64,000 nucleotides of DNA from an uncultured Sphingomonas sp. (GTDB lineage: Bacteria; Pseudomonadota; Alphaproteobacteria; Sphingomonadales; Sphingomonadaceae): the NCBI RefSeq assembly GCF_936927845.1, contig NZ_CAKZHV010000068.1, positions 131,132 to 195,131 on the forward strand. Reading direction: 5' to 3'. Positions 52,400 to 61,095 of this stretch are shown here, in pieces. The position numbers were made by a program, and so were the translations under genes. The notes below the pieces were generated by a model. That model saw nothing but the letters and a program-made list of their open reading frames with translations, had not been told where the DNA came from and did no database searches. Numbering within the stretch: position 1 is the stretch's first letter; each line of letters opens with the position of its first letter.

Positions 52400-52608
52400 T
52401 TGCGCGCGCGCTGATCCTGGTCGCGCGCGCGTGGCAATTGGGGCCGAGCGTGGTGCTGCCGCCGTCGTGCCGGTACCAGCCGTCGTGTTCGGCCTATGCA
52501 ATAGAGGCGCTGCGCCGCTATGGAGCGGCCAAGGGCGGATGGTTGGCGGTTAAGCGGATCGCGCGCTGCCATCCTTGGGGCGGACACGGACCCGATCCGG
52601 TTCCGTGA
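52396..52608 (+). CDS. yidD: Membrane protein insertion efficiency factor YidD
   Basis: 70-residue peripheral membrane protein. It has an N-terminal amphipathic helix and the invariant core PPSCRYQPSCSAYAIEALRR with three Cys, then RCHPWGGHGPDPVP. YidD supports membrane insertion with YidC, whose gene is downstream. ATGA overlap with rnpA. Confidence 0.95.
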   Translation: MIARALILVARAWQLGPSVVLPPSCRYQPSCSAYAIEALRRYGAAKGGWLAVKRIARCHPWGGHGPDPVP

Positions 52609-52627
52609 TGACGAGTTGGGGCGCCGA

Positions 52628-54331
52628 GTGAACAACGACAACAAGAATTTCATCGTGTTCGCGGTGATCGCGGCGCTGATCCTGTTCGGCTGGCCGCTGG
52701 CGCAGAGCCGGTTCTTCCCGACCGCGAACCCGCCCGCGACCAAGATCGTCGATGGCAAGTCGAAAGCATTGCCGCAGCCCGGTGCCGATCCGACCGCGGA
52801 CGGCCCGACCGCGATGCGCGACCGTCGCGCGGTGCTGGCGGAGAGCCCGCGCGTGCGCATCCAGACGCCACGCCTGCAGGGGTCGATCAACCTGCGCGGC
52901 GCGCGGATCGACGACCTGGTGCTGACCGATTACAAGGAAACGGTTGCCAAGAACTCGGCACCGATCCGGCTGCTGTCGCCCGCGGGCGCACCCGAGGCGT
53001 ATTTCGCGCAATTCGGCTGGCGCGATGGTGGGCTGATGCCGCCTGCGTCGGACGCAGTGTGGACCGCTTCCTCCAACATCCTCGCTCCCGGTCGTCCGGT
53101 AACGCTGACCGCAGCGAACGCGCGCGGACAGCGCTTCCGCATCGATCTGTCGATCGACAACGACTATCTGTTCACCATCCGCCAGACAGTGGCGAACGCG
53201 GGCCAGACGGCGGTGCCGGTGGCTAGCTACGCGCTGGTCAACCGCGCCGGCGTGTCGAAGGACCCGGACAGCTGGACAATCCACACCGGTCCGATGGCGG
53301 TGTACGACAATGCGGCGCACTACGGCCCCAACTTCAAGGACGTCGACGAGGGTCCGCAGCGTTTCGCATCCAAGGGCGGCTGGCTGGGCTTCACCGACAA
53401 ATACTGGCTGACCGCGCTGATCCCCGACCAGTCGCGCAGCTTCGACGGGCAGTTCCGCGCCGGTGCTGGCAAGACCTATCAGGGTGATTTCACCGGTGCG
53501 GCGCAGATGCTCGCTCCGGGTGCGCAGGTATCGCAGACGACGCGCTTCTTCGCGGGCGCGAAGGAAGTGAAGCTGCTCGATCAATATACCGACAACGGTA
53601 CCGCGGCGAAGCTCGATTATGCGCTCGACTGGGGCTGGTTCCGCTTGGTCGAGAAGCCGATCTTCTATTATCTCGATCTGCTGTTCCGTCTGGTGGGCAA
53701 TTTCGGCGTCGCGATCATCCTGCTGACGCTGACGATCCGTCTGCTCGTCTTCCCGATCGCGCAGCGCCAGTTTCGCAGCATGGCCGCGATGCGTGCGATC
53801 CAGCCCAAGATGAAGGCGATCCAGGAACGCCACAAGGACGACAAGCAGCGCCAGCAGCAGGAGATCATGGCGCTGTACAAGGCGGAGAAGGTCAATCCGC
53901 TCGCGGGCTGCCTGCCGACGCTGATCCAGATCCCGATCTTCTACGCGCTGTACAAGGTGCTGCTGCTGACGATCGAGATGCGCCACCAGCCGTTCGTGCT
54001 GTGGATCAAGGATCTGTCCGCGCCCGATCCGTTGACCCCGGTCAACCTGTTCGGCCTGCTCGATTTTACCCCGCCGCACGTGATCGCGATCGGCGTGGTG
54101 CCGATCCTGCTCGGCATCTCGATGTTCTTCCAGTTCCGCCTGAACCCGGCGCCGATGGACGATGCGCAGAAGCAGGTGTTCGCGATCATGCCGTGGGTGC
54201 TGATGTTCGTGATGGCGCCGTTCGCGGTCGGATTGCAGGTCTATTGGATCACCACCAACTGCATCTCGATCCTGCAGCAGAAGTGGCTGTACAGCCGGCA
54301 TCCGCAGCTGAAGCAGGCTGCAGCCAAGTGA
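52628..54331 (+). CDS. yidC: Membrane protein insertase YidC
   Basis: 567-residue Oxa1-family insertase. It has an N-terminal anchor (NFIVFAVIAALILFGWPLAQ), a large periplasmic P1 beta domain (about 60-340) and the conserved C-terminal five-helix core (about 350-550). The core contains NFGVAIILLTLTIRLLVFPI, MRAIQPKMKAIQERHKDDKQ and GCLPTLIQIPIFYALYKVLL. The Arg in the second core helix (TIRLLVF) matches the substrate groove residue. The start is GTG at 52628. It overlaps engB by GTGA. Confidence 0.96.
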   Translation: MNNDNKNFIVFAVIAALILFGWPLAQSRFFPTANPPATKIVDGKSKALPQPGADPTADGPTAMRDRRAVLAESPRVRIQTPRLQGSINLRGARIDDLVLTDYKETVAKNSAPIRLLSPAGAPEAYFAQFGWRDGGLMPPASDAVWTASSNILAPGRPVTLTAANARGQRFRIDLSIDNDYLFTIRQTVANAGQTAVPVASYALVNRAGVSKDPDSWTIHTGPMAVYDNAAHYGPNFKDVDEGPQRFASKGGWLGFTDKYWLTALIPDQSRSFDGQFRAGAGKTYQGDFTGAAQMLAPGAQVSQTTRFFAGAKEVKLLDQYTDNGTAAKLDYALDWGWFRLVEKPIFYYLDLLFRLVGNFGVAIILLTLTIRLLVFPIAQRQFRSMAAMRAIQPKMKAIQERHKDDKQRQQQEIMALYKAEKVNPLAGCLPTLIQIPIFYALYKVLLLTIEMRHQPFVLWIKDLSAPDPLTPVNLFGLLDFTPPHVIAIGVVPILLGISMFFQFRLNPAPMDDAQKQVFAIMPWVLMFVMAPFAVGLQVYWITTNCISILQQKWLYSRHPQLKQAAAK

Positions 54332-54996
54332 ACGGCGACCCCTCCGACATCGGCGGCGAGGCGTTTGACGACGAACAGATCGAGATCGCGCGCAAATTGT
54401 TTGCAGGACCGGTCGAGTTCCTGAAGTCGGCGCCCGCGCTCACCTTTTTGCCTCCGCCCGTCGTGCCCGAGGTCGCGTTCGCGGGACGCTCGAACGTCGG
54501 CAAATCGTCGCTGCTGAACGCGTTGACGGGACGCAAGTCGCTGGCGCGCACCTCCGTCACGCCGGGGCGGACGCAGGAGCTGAACTTCTTCGACGTCGGG
54601 CAGCCGCTCGCTTTGCGATTGGTCGATATGCCGGGCTATGGTTTCGCCAAGGCGCCCAAGGACATGGTCAAGAAGTGGCGTTTCCTGGTCAACGACTTCC
54701 TGCGCGGACGGCAGGCGTTGAAGCGTGCATTGGTGCTGATCGACAGCCGCCACGGCATCAAGGACGTCGATCGCGAGATCCTGGAGATGCTCGACCGCGC
54801 CGCGGTCAGCTACCGGCTGGTGTTGACCAAGGCGGACAAGGTCAAGGCAACCGACCTCGCCGACGTGACCGCGGCGACCGCGGCGGAAGCGCGCAAGCAC
54901 GCCGCCGCGCATCCCGACATCATCCAAACGTCGAGCGAGGGCGGGATGGGCATCCCCGAATTGCGCGCCGCGGTGCTGGAAGCCGTCAACGCCTGA
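54328..54996 (+). CDS. engB: Ribosome biogenesis GTP-binding protein (EngB/YsxC/YihA)
   Basis: 222-residue TRAFAC GTPase for 50S assembly. G1 is AGRSNVGKSSLLNAL, G2 includes RTSVTPGRTQ, G3 is DMPGYGFAKA and G4 TKADKVK. The start is GTG at 54328 within the yidC stop (GTGA). Last gene of the rpmH operon; the next gene begins 63 bases on. Confidence 0.95.
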   Translation: MNGDPSDIGGEAFDDEQIEIARKLFAGPVEFLKSAPALTFLPPPVVPEVAFAGRSNVGKSSLLNALTGRKSLARTSVTPGRTQELNFFDVGQPLALRLVDMPGYGFAKAPKDMVKKWRFLVNDFLRGRQALKRALVLIDSRHGIKDVDREILEMLDRAAVSYRLVLTKADKVKATDLADVTAATAAEARKHAAAHPDIIQTSSEGGMGIPELRAAVLEAVNA

Positions 54997-55059
54997 CCGC
55001 GGGGAGCGCGCCACGCGGGCGCTTGTCGTCCCCTGCCCGCACCCGTATCGCTGACACCC

Positions 55060-55722
55060 ATGAAGCTCATCATCGGCAACAAGGCCTATTCGTCGTGGTC
55101 GCTGCGCGGCTGGCTCGCGTGCAAGCAGTCGGGGCTTGCCTTCGAGGAGGTCGTCGTGCCCCTCTACGACGAGGAATGGGACAAGCGCCGCGAAGGCGAT
55201 GAGTTCGCGCCTTCGTCGGGCAAGGTGCCAATCCTGTGGGACGGCGACGCGGTGGTGTGGGACAGCCTGGCGATCGTCGAGTACCTGTCGGACAAGGTCG
55301 GGCGCGAACGCTTCTGGCCCGAGGACGAGGCGGCGCGCGCGATGGCGCGCTCGATGGCGGCGGAAATGCATTCGAGCTTCGCCGCGCTTCGCCGCAAGCA
55401 CAGCATGAACATCCGCCAGATCTTCGCCCCCAAGCGCCCCGACGATGACGTAATCGCGGACCTGTCGCGGATCATGGAATTGTGGGCGCAGGCGCGCGCG
55501 CGCTTCGGGGGTGGTGGCGACTTCCTGTTCGGGGAGTTCGGCGCGGCCGACATCATGTTCGCGCCCGTGTGCACGCGCATCGTCACCTACTCGCTGCCCG
55601 CGCCCCGCTTTGCCGCCGCTTACATAGCCGCGGTGCTGTCGCATCCGTTCATGCAGGACTGGATCGCGGGGGCGCAGGCGGAGGATTGGGTACTCGAACA
55701 ATTCGAGCAGCCCGCGGCGTGA
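55060..55722 (+). CDS. Glutathione S-transferase family protein
   Basis: 220 residues. The N-terminal thioredoxin-like domain starts MKLIIGNKAYSSWSLRGWLA, with the Ser-rich SSWS motif of MaiA/zeta-like and YfcF-type GSTs. The SGKVPILWDGDAVVWDSLAI stretch is the glutathione-gamma-Glu binding region. The helical C-terminal domain runs from about 95. The substrate is unknown. The stop overlaps dapE by GTGA, so the two are likely coupled. Confidence 0.87.
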   Translation: MKLIIGNKAYSSWSLRGWLACKQSGLAFEEVVVPLYDEEWDKRREGDEFAPSSGKVPILWDGDAVVWDSLAIVEYLSDKVGRERFWPEDEAARAMARSMAAEMHSSFAALRRKHSMNIRQIFAPKRPDDDVIADLSRIMELWAQARARFGGGGDFLFGEFGAADIMFAPVCTRIVTYSLPAPRFAAAYIAAVLSHPFMQDWIAGAQAEDWVLEQFEQPAA

Positions 55723-56861
55723 GTGCGCCCGCTGCGGTCGACGTGGTCGAACTCGCCCGCGCGCTGATCGACGCGGAGAGCGTGACGCCGGCGCGGGGTG
55801 CCGTGTTCGACGTGCTGGAGGCAGCACTGGTGCCGCTCGGCTTCGCGGTCGAGCGGTTCGTCGCCGGGGAGGCGCCGGACGGGCCGGTCGAGAACCTGCT
55901 CGCGACGCGCGGGTCGGGGGCGCCGCATCTCGCCTTCGCCGGCCACGTCGACGTGGTGCCCGCGGGTGACGGCTGGACCACCCCGGCGTTCGAGAGCGAG
56001 GTACGCGACGGCCTGCTCTACGGGCGCGGCGCAGTCGACATGAAGGGCGCGGTCGCCGCGTTCGTCGCCGCGGCGAGCGGACATGAGCGTGACGGGCAGA
56101 TCACGCTCGTCATCACCGGCGACGAGGAAGGTTCCGCCACCTTCGGCACCGTGGCGCTGATCGATCGCATGCGCGCGCGCGGGATCGCGCCTGAGCTGTG
56201 CGTGGTTGGCGAGCCGACCTCTGCGAAGCGCCTGGGTGACACGATCAAGATCGGGCGGCGCGGGTCGGTCAACATCTGGATCGACGTGCCCGGGCGACAG
56301 GGCCACGTTGCCTACCCGCACCTTGCGGACAATCCGATCCCCAAGCTGATCGCCGCGCTGGCCGAGCTGGACGCGCTGGTGCTGGATGCGGGTAATGCCT
56401 GGTTCCAGCCATCGAACCTGGAAGTGACCGATATCACGGTCGGTAATCCGGCGACCAACGTGATCCCGGCCGCGGCGAAGGCGCGCATCAGCATCCGCTT
56501 CAACGACGAGCACCATGGCGACGAGCTTGCGGCGCGGGTGACCGAGATCGTGCACCGCCACGCACCCGACGCGATGGTCACCCCGCGCGTATCCGGCGAG
56601 GCGTTCCTGACCGAACCGGGCGCGCTTTCCACCATGCTCTCGGCCGCGATCCACGACGAGACGGGTTTCGTGCCAGAGCTGTCGACCACCGGCGGCACCT
56701 CGGACGCGCGCTTCCTTCGCGCGCTCTGTCCGGTGGTCGAGTTCGGGCTGCTGAACGCCACCATGCACCAGCGCGACGAGGCAGTGGCGGTGGACGACCT
56801 CCGCGCCCTTACCCGCATCTACGCCAACCTGATCGATCGCGCGTTCGGAACTGTCGCGTAG
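55719..56861 (+). CDS. dapE: Succinyl-diaminopimelate desuccinylase
   Basis: 380-residue M20 dizinc amidohydrolase of the lysine/diaminopimelate pathway, which feeds peptidoglycan. Zinc ligands are seen in LAFAGHVDVVP (His, Asp), YGRGAVDMKGAVAAF (Asp) and VITGDEEGSATFGTVALIDR (catalytic Glu). GRRGSVNIWIDVPGRQGHVA, LADNPIPKLIAAL and the late STTGGTSDARF match DapE rather than ArgE. GTG start at 55719. Confidence 0.93.
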   Translation: MSAPAAVDVVELARALIDAESVTPARGAVFDVLEAALVPLGFAVERFVAGEAPDGPVENLLATRGSGAPHLAFAGHVDVVPAGDGWTTPAFESEVRDGLLYGRGAVDMKGAVAAFVAAASGHERDGQITLVITGDEEGSATFGTVALIDRMRARGIAPELCVVGEPTSAKRLGDTIKIGRRGSVNIWIDVPGRQGHVAYPHLADNPIPKLIAALAELDALVLDAGNAWFQPSNLEVTDITVGNPATNVIPAAAKARISIRFNDEHHGDELAARVTEIVHRHAPDAMVTPRVSGEAFLTEPGALSTMLSAAIHDETGFVPELSTTGGTSDARFLRALCPVVEFGLLNATMHQRDEAVAVDDLRALTRIYANLIDRAFGTVA

Positions 56862-56923
56862 CGCAACCTCGACCAGCATTGCTCGTTCTCGCCGCTCAAC
56901 ATAGGTTAGTCGAGGAGTGGCGC

Positions 56924-57451
56924 ATGGCTGAGCAGGACGAGAGCGACGTGGCCAAGGTGCTGCGCGGTGTGGTCGCGGGTGCGATCGCGGGAGCAGTCGC
57001 CTCGTTCGCGATGGACCGGTTCCAGGCGGTGGTGACCGCAGTCTCTTCTTCCGACCGCGACGACAACGGTAACGATGAGGGCGAACAGTCCGAACCCGCG
57101 ACCGAGAAGGCCGCCGATGCGATCGCGCAGCAGGTGGCCGGACGCGCGATCGCCGACGCCGACAAGCCGCTCGCCGGTCAGGCGATCCATTACGCGCTCG
57201 GTGTCGGGCTCGGCATCGCCTACGGCATCGCGGCGGAGTTCCGCCCGTCGCTGACGGCAGGTTACGGCATCGGCTTCGGCGTCGCCACCGCAACGTTGCT
57301 CGACGAGGCGGCGGTGCCCGCGGTGGGGCTTGGCAGCGCGCCGTGGCATACCGATCTATCGACCAACCTCTATTCCTACGCCTCGCACCTGGTGTTCGGC
57401 GCGACGAGCGAGTTGGTGCGGCGGCAGGTCGCAGACACGCTCCGCGCATGA
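56924..57451 (+). CDS. DUF1440 (YagU-like) membrane protein
   Basis: 175-residue predicted inner-membrane protein. It has a first hydrophobic, glycine-rich helix (VLRGVVAGAIAGAVASFAMD) followed by a polar acidic loop (residues 45-75). Two more helices follow (GQAIHYALGVGLGIAYGIAA; AGYGIGFGVATATLLDEAAV). The HYALGVGLG...YG pattern is typical of DUF1440. Function is unknown; E. coli YagU is linked to acid resistance. The ATG at 56924 follows CGAGGAG, a good ribosome site. Confidence 0.75.
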   Translation: MAEQDESDVAKVLRGVVAGAIAGAVASFAMDRFQAVVTAVSSSDRDDNGNDEGEQSEPATEKAADAIAQQVAGRAIADADKPLAGQAIHYALGVGLGIAYGIAAEFRPSLTAGYGIGFGVATATLLDEAAVPAVGLGSAPWHTDLSTNLYSYASHLVFGATSELVRRQVADTLRA

Positions 57452-57489
57452 ACACGCCCGGGCGGGGCCAGAGGCATCAAGGAGCGACC

Positions 57490-57936
57490 ATGACCAATTA
57501 TACCAAGACCGAAGAAGCCATCGCGCGGCTGACGCCCGAGCAATTCTACGTGACGCAGCAGAGCGGCACCGAGCGGCCGGGCACGGGCGAGTATCTCTAC
57601 AACAAGAAGGCGGGCATCTACGTCGACATCGTCTCGGGTGAGCCGCTGTTCGCGTCGGCGGACAAGTATGAGTCGCATTGCGGCTGGCCGAGCTTCACCA
57701 AGCCGATCGAGCCCGCGCGCGTCAACGAACTATCCGATCGCAGCCACGGCATGGTGCGTACCGAGGTCCGCTCGGCGGGCGGCGACAGCCACCTGGGACA
57801 CGTGTTCGATGACGGCCCGCGCGACCGCGGTGGCTTGCGCTATTGCATCAATTCGGCCGCGCTCCGCTTCGTGCCCAAGGAGCAGATGGAGGCGGAAGGA
57901 TACGGCGCGTATCTCGATCAGGTCGAGGACGCCTGA
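57490..57936 (+). CDS. msrB: Peptide-methionine (R)-S-oxide reductase MsrB
   Basis: 148-residue cytosolic repair enzyme that reduces Met-R-sulfoxide. It has ARLTPEQFYVTQQSGTERPG, KYESHCGWPSFTKPI, EVRSAGGDSHLGHVFDDGP and the catalytic Cys in LRYCINSAALRF. Only two Cys are present: the zinc-binding CxxC pairs of many MsrB forms are absent, so this is a metal-free variant. A ribosome site GGAG precedes the ATG. It ends four bases from the convergent smr gene. Confidence 0.95.
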   Translation: MTNYTKTEEAIARLTPEQFYVTQQSGTERPGTGEYLYNKKAGIYVDIVSGEPLFASADKYESHCGWPSFTKPIEPARVNELSDRSHGMVRTEVRSAGGDSHLGHVFDDGPRDRGGLRYCINSAALRFVPKEQMEAEGYGAYLDQVEDA

Positions 57937-57940
57937 CGCG

Positions 57941-58486
57941 TCAGCGTCTGCGGCGCAGAATGACGTACAAGGCCCCCGCGCCACCGTGGCGCGGGTGCGC
58001 GTTGCGAACCGCGGCGATGGCATCTGCGTGACGTGACAGCTGCAGCCAGTCGCCGATGGCGGCGCGGATCGCGCCACGCGCGTGGGGGCGCTCGCTTTCC
58101 TTGCGCGGCGGGCGACCGGTCACGAGCAGGATCATCCGCTCGCCCTGCCTGATCGCCTGATCAAGCTGACAATCAAGCATCGCGTGTGCCGAGGCGAGTG
58201 TGTGACCGTGCAGGTCGATGGTCCGGTCGGGCGCGACCATGCCGGTCGCCAGCTTGCGATCCCAGCTGCGGTCGAGCGTGTTCGCACTGGTACGCGGCAC
58301 AGGCGCCGCGACTCGGACCGGCTGTGACACCGGCGCGGGCGTTGGTGCCACCGCCTTCGCATTCGCAGGCTTCGCGGCGGCGATCACGACCGGAAGGGGA
58401 GCAGGCTTGGCGGGCCGCAGCGGGCGCACGGTTGCGCGGACCTGTGCCCAGGCGCTCGCTTCTTCAGGGGCTAGGCGTCGTCCCAC
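57941..58486 (-). CDS. Smr domain protein
   Basis: 181 residues. The N-terminal half is a proline/alanine-rich linker (about 25-75). The C-terminal Smr domain (about 90-180) has RTIDLHGHTLASAHAMLDCQ (the DLHG motif) and GRPPRKESERPHARGAIRAA, ending GGAGALYVILRRRR (the GxGAL-like motif). Stand-alone Smr proteins are often nucleases on RNA or branched DNA. A GTG start at 58486 with ribosome site GGAGGAG is chosen; it overlaps mltA by 23 bases. Confidence 0.87.
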   Translation of the reverse strand: MGRRLAPEEASAWAQVRATVRPLRPAKPAPLPVVIAAAKPANAKAVAPTPAPVSQPVRVAAPVPRTSANTLDRSWDRKLATGMVAPDRTIDLHGHTLASAHAMLDCQLDQAIRQGERMILLVTGRPPRKESERPHARGAIRAAIGDWLQLSRHADAIAAVRNAHPRHGGAGALYVILRRRR

Positions 58487-59768
58487 CGGCCGCTCCTCCG
58501 CTGCGCAGACGATCCACCGTCCCGACCGGCAGGAGCAGGAACGCGGTGCCACGGGCGCTCATCCCGCCGGCGATCGCGCGCGCCTCCGCGCCGGCACCCC
58601 AGAAGGTGTCGAACCGGTTCGCGCCCTTGATCGCGCCGCCGGTGTCCTGCGCCACCCAGATGCCGTTCGCGTCAACGCGGTCCATCGACAACAGCACGGG
58701 GGCGCCGAGCGGGATGAACTTCGGATCGGCGGCGACGGTGGCGCCACCCGTCACCGGCAGGCCGAGCGCGCCGAGCGGCGCGCCGTCGAGGACGCGGAAG
58801 AACACGAAGCTCTTGTTCTCGCGCATGATCGCGCGACCCTCGTCGGGGTGGTCGTGCAACCACTGCACGACGCCCTGCATCGATGCCTGATTGGGGCCGA
58901 TCAGCCCGCGCGCGCGCATCAGCGCACCGATCCCGGTATAATCGCGACCGTTCTGCGTATCGTAGCCGATCCGCAGCAGCGATCCGTCGGGCATGCGGAC
59001 GTTGCCCGAACCCTGGACCTGCAGGAAGAAGAACTCGACGGGATCGACCGCGTAGCCGAGCACCCGCGCGCTGCCGTTCAGCGCGCCCTCCTCGATCTGG
59101 GTGCGGTCGAAATAGGGCACGAACTTCGTACCATCGACGCGCCCCCTGATCTTCTTGCCCGCCAGGTCGGTCGAGAAGGCGCCGAGATCGACGTCGATCA
59201 GGTCGCTAGGCCGTGCGTAGATCGGCGCGTAGCCGGGGCGCTCTTCGCGCGCGCCGCGGATTTCGGGGATGTAGTAACCCGTCGCATAAGCGCGCCCGTC
59301 ACCGACCTGTACGGGCTCGAGATAACGACGGAAGAAGTCGGCAGCCTGTGCGGGCGTGGTGTTTGCCGCGGCACTACAGGCCGGCTGCCAGTCGGTCGGC
59401 GTGGTCAACCCCGATTGATCGGCGCGGCGAACGAGGCTGGGGCATGACGTGCGGAACGCCTGCAACGCCGCCGATGCGTTCTCGGTTGATACCGGCAGCG
59501 CGCTCCAGTCCACCCCGCGCACGACGCCGGCCTGCGCCGCCGTCAGTGCTCCCGGAACCGGCGCTGCCGGAATTGGCAGGATCGGCGTGGCGGCGACCGG
59601 CTGACGTGGGCCGGGTTCATCGTAACGCTGTGGCTGCTCGCGGTGCCGCTCGCGCGATGGCGGCGGAAGAGAGCCCGTGTCCGCACGCGGCGGCGGCGCG
59701 ACTCCGCCGACGCACGCCGACAGCGCCAGCGCACCCGCCAGCGCGGCTACCCCCCGGCGGTACCTCAC
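58464..59768 (-). CDS. mltA: Murein transglycosylase MltA, lipoprotein
   Basis: 434 residues. The start MRYRRGVAALAGALALSACV gives a lipobox LSAC with Cys19, so it is an outer-membrane lipoprotein. The MltA domain (about 120-330; GYYIPEIRGAREERPGYAPI, YFDRTQIEEGAL) is followed by a 3D double-psi barrel with the catalytic Asp region WVAQDTGGAIKGANRFDTFW. It cleaves glycan strands to 1,6-anhydro ends. ATGA overlap with the upstream Tim44-like gene. Confidence 0.93.
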   Translation of the reverse strand: MRYRRGVAALAGALALSACVGGVAPPPRADTGSLPPPSRERHREQPQRYDEPGPRQPVAATPILPIPAAPVPGALTAAQAGVVRGVDWSALPVSTENASAALQAFRTSCPSLVRRADQSGLTTPTDWQPACSAAANTTPAQAADFFRRYLEPVQVGDGRAYATGYYIPEIRGAREERPGYAPIYARPSDLIDVDLGAFSTDLAGKKIRGRVDGTKFVPYFDRTQIEEGALNGSARVLGYAVDPVEFFFLQVQGSGNVRMPDGSLLRIGYDTQNGRDYTGIGALMRARGLIGPNQASMQGVVQWLHDHPDEGRAIMRENKSFVFFRVLDGAPLGALGLPVTGGATVAADPKFIPLGAPVLLSMDRVDANGIWVAQDTGGAIKGANRFDTFWGAGAEARAIAGGMSARGTAFLLLPVGTVDRLRSGGAAGGTTPSP

Positions 59769-60433
59769 GCCTCGTCGGTGTCCGCGAGCATCCAGTTCGG
59801 GTCGGCGCTCTTGAGCGTCCGTGTGAAGGTCCAGACGTCGTGCGTCTGTACCGCGTCGCTCAGCGATCCGGCGACGAGATTGCCCTCGGTGTCACGCGTG
59901 ACTGCGGCGATATCGGCATCGAAGCGGACGGCGATCTGCGCCTGGCGTCCCTCGACCGACGCCGACACGATCGTCGCCCGCTCGATCGTGACCAGGCGAT
60001 TGTCGAGCACGTGCCCGGCATCGCGGCGCGCTTCGATCGCCTCTACGAACGCCTGACGCACGTCGGGTACGACGAGATCGGCGAGCGCGTCCTCGTCGCC
60101 GCGCCAGAATGCTTCCAGGATCATGCGATACGCCGCCTGCGATCCGTCGACGAAACGCGTGACGTCGAAACCCGGCTCGGCCGATGCGATCGCGCGCAGG
60201 CCCGCCTCGGCACCGCTGTCGAAGGGCCGAACCGTCGTGCCGCGCACGTCGGGCACGTTCTCCACGGTGCGCGCGGGCGCCGCAGCGGCGATGCGCTCCT
60301 CGGCCGCACGCGGCAACGATTGCTCGTGCCCGCCGCGTTTGCCGAGCACCGAATATAAGCGAAGCGCCAGAAACGCGGCGACCATCGCGAGCAGGACAAC
60401 GTAGAACACCGGGCCTCCGATCAGCAGACGCAC
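59765..60433 (-). CDS. Tim44-like domain membrane protein (TimA type)
   Basis: 222 residues. A single N-terminal membrane helix (GPVFYVVLLAMVAAFLALRL) is followed by a flexible region and a Tim44-like/calcium-binding domain (about 85-220). The domain has GFDVTRFVDGSQAAYRMILE, FWRGDEDALADLVVPDVRQA and HDVWTFTRTLKSADPNWMLA. This is the TimA type, conserved beside mltA and facing secB in alphaproteobacteria. Function is unknown; an export link is only suggested by neighbours. GTG start at 60433. Confidence 0.85.
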   Translation of the reverse strand: MRLLIGGPVFYVVLLAMVAAFLALRLYSVLGKRGGHEQSLPRAAEERIAAAAPARTVENVPDVRGTTVRPFDSGAEAGLRAIASAEPGFDVTRFVDGSQAAYRMILEAFWRGDEDALADLVVPDVRQAFVEAIEARRDAGHVLDNRLVTIERATIVSASVEGRQAQIAVRFDADIAAVTRDTEGNLVAGSLSDAVQTHDVWTFTRTLKSADPNWMLADTDEA

Positions 60434-60554
60434 AACATAGTCTGAGCCTGTCGGAACTTCAAATCGCCGAGCGGGCACGTTGTATCCGTCTGATCGCACT
60501 GCTAGGCGCGCGGCATTTGGCGCGCAGGCGCCTTCGGTCACGAGGAACAGGATC

Positions 60555-61067
60555 ATGGACGAGCAGGACAACGGCGGCATGCAGGGTCAGGACCCGTTCG
60601 CCAACGGTGCCGATCAGGCCCCCGCGGCCGGCCTCATCTCGCAATATGTCAAGGACTTGTCGTTCGAAAATCCGAACGCGCCCGCGATCTACCAGAACGA
60701 GACCGCGCCCGAGATCAACGTGCAGTTCGACATCGGCGCGAACCAGGTCGGCGAGGAAGTGCACGAAGTCGTGCTCAAGATCGAGGTCCGCGCGACGTCG
60801 AACGGCCAAACCGCGTTCATCACCGAGCTGAGCTACGCCGGGTTGTTCGGCCTGCGCAACATCCCCGCCGAGCACGTCCAGCCGTTCCTGTTGGGCGAGG
60901 GTCCGCGCCTGCTGTTCCCGTTCGCGCGCCGCGTCGTGTCGGATGCGATCCGCGACGGCGGCTTCCCGCCGCTGGTGCTCGAGCCGATCGACTTCAACGC
61001 CCTGTTCCTCCAGCAGGCGCAGCAGCAGGGCATCCAGTTCGGCGACGGCCAGGTCGGCCACGCCTGA
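60555..61067 (+). CDS. secB: Protein-export chaperone SecB
   Basis: 170-residue tetrameric cytosolic chaperone that delivers unfolded preproteins to SecA. It shows SQYVKDLSFENPNAPAIYQN, INVQFDIGANQVGEEVHEVV, LSYAGLFGLRNIPAEHVQPF and PLVLEPIDFNALFLQQAQQQ. The ATG at 60555 follows GAGGAACAGG. The 120-base region before it separates secB from the divergent Tim44-like gene. Confidence 0.96.
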   Translation: MDEQDNGGMQGQDPFANGADQAPAAGLISQYVKDLSFENPNAPAIYQNETAPEINVQFDIGANQVGEEVHEVVLKIEVRATSNGQTAFITELSYAGLFGLRNIPAEHVQPFLLGEGPRLLFPFARRVVSDAIRDGGFPPLVLEPIDFNALFLQQAQQQGIQFGDGQVGHA

Positions 61068-61095
61068 TACCTGACGGGCCGGGGGCAACGAAGCG

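Noticed and set aside
60453..60481. GGAAC ... CGTT upstream of secB as an EcfG promoter
   Set aside because: The spacer is 20 bases, outside the consensus.
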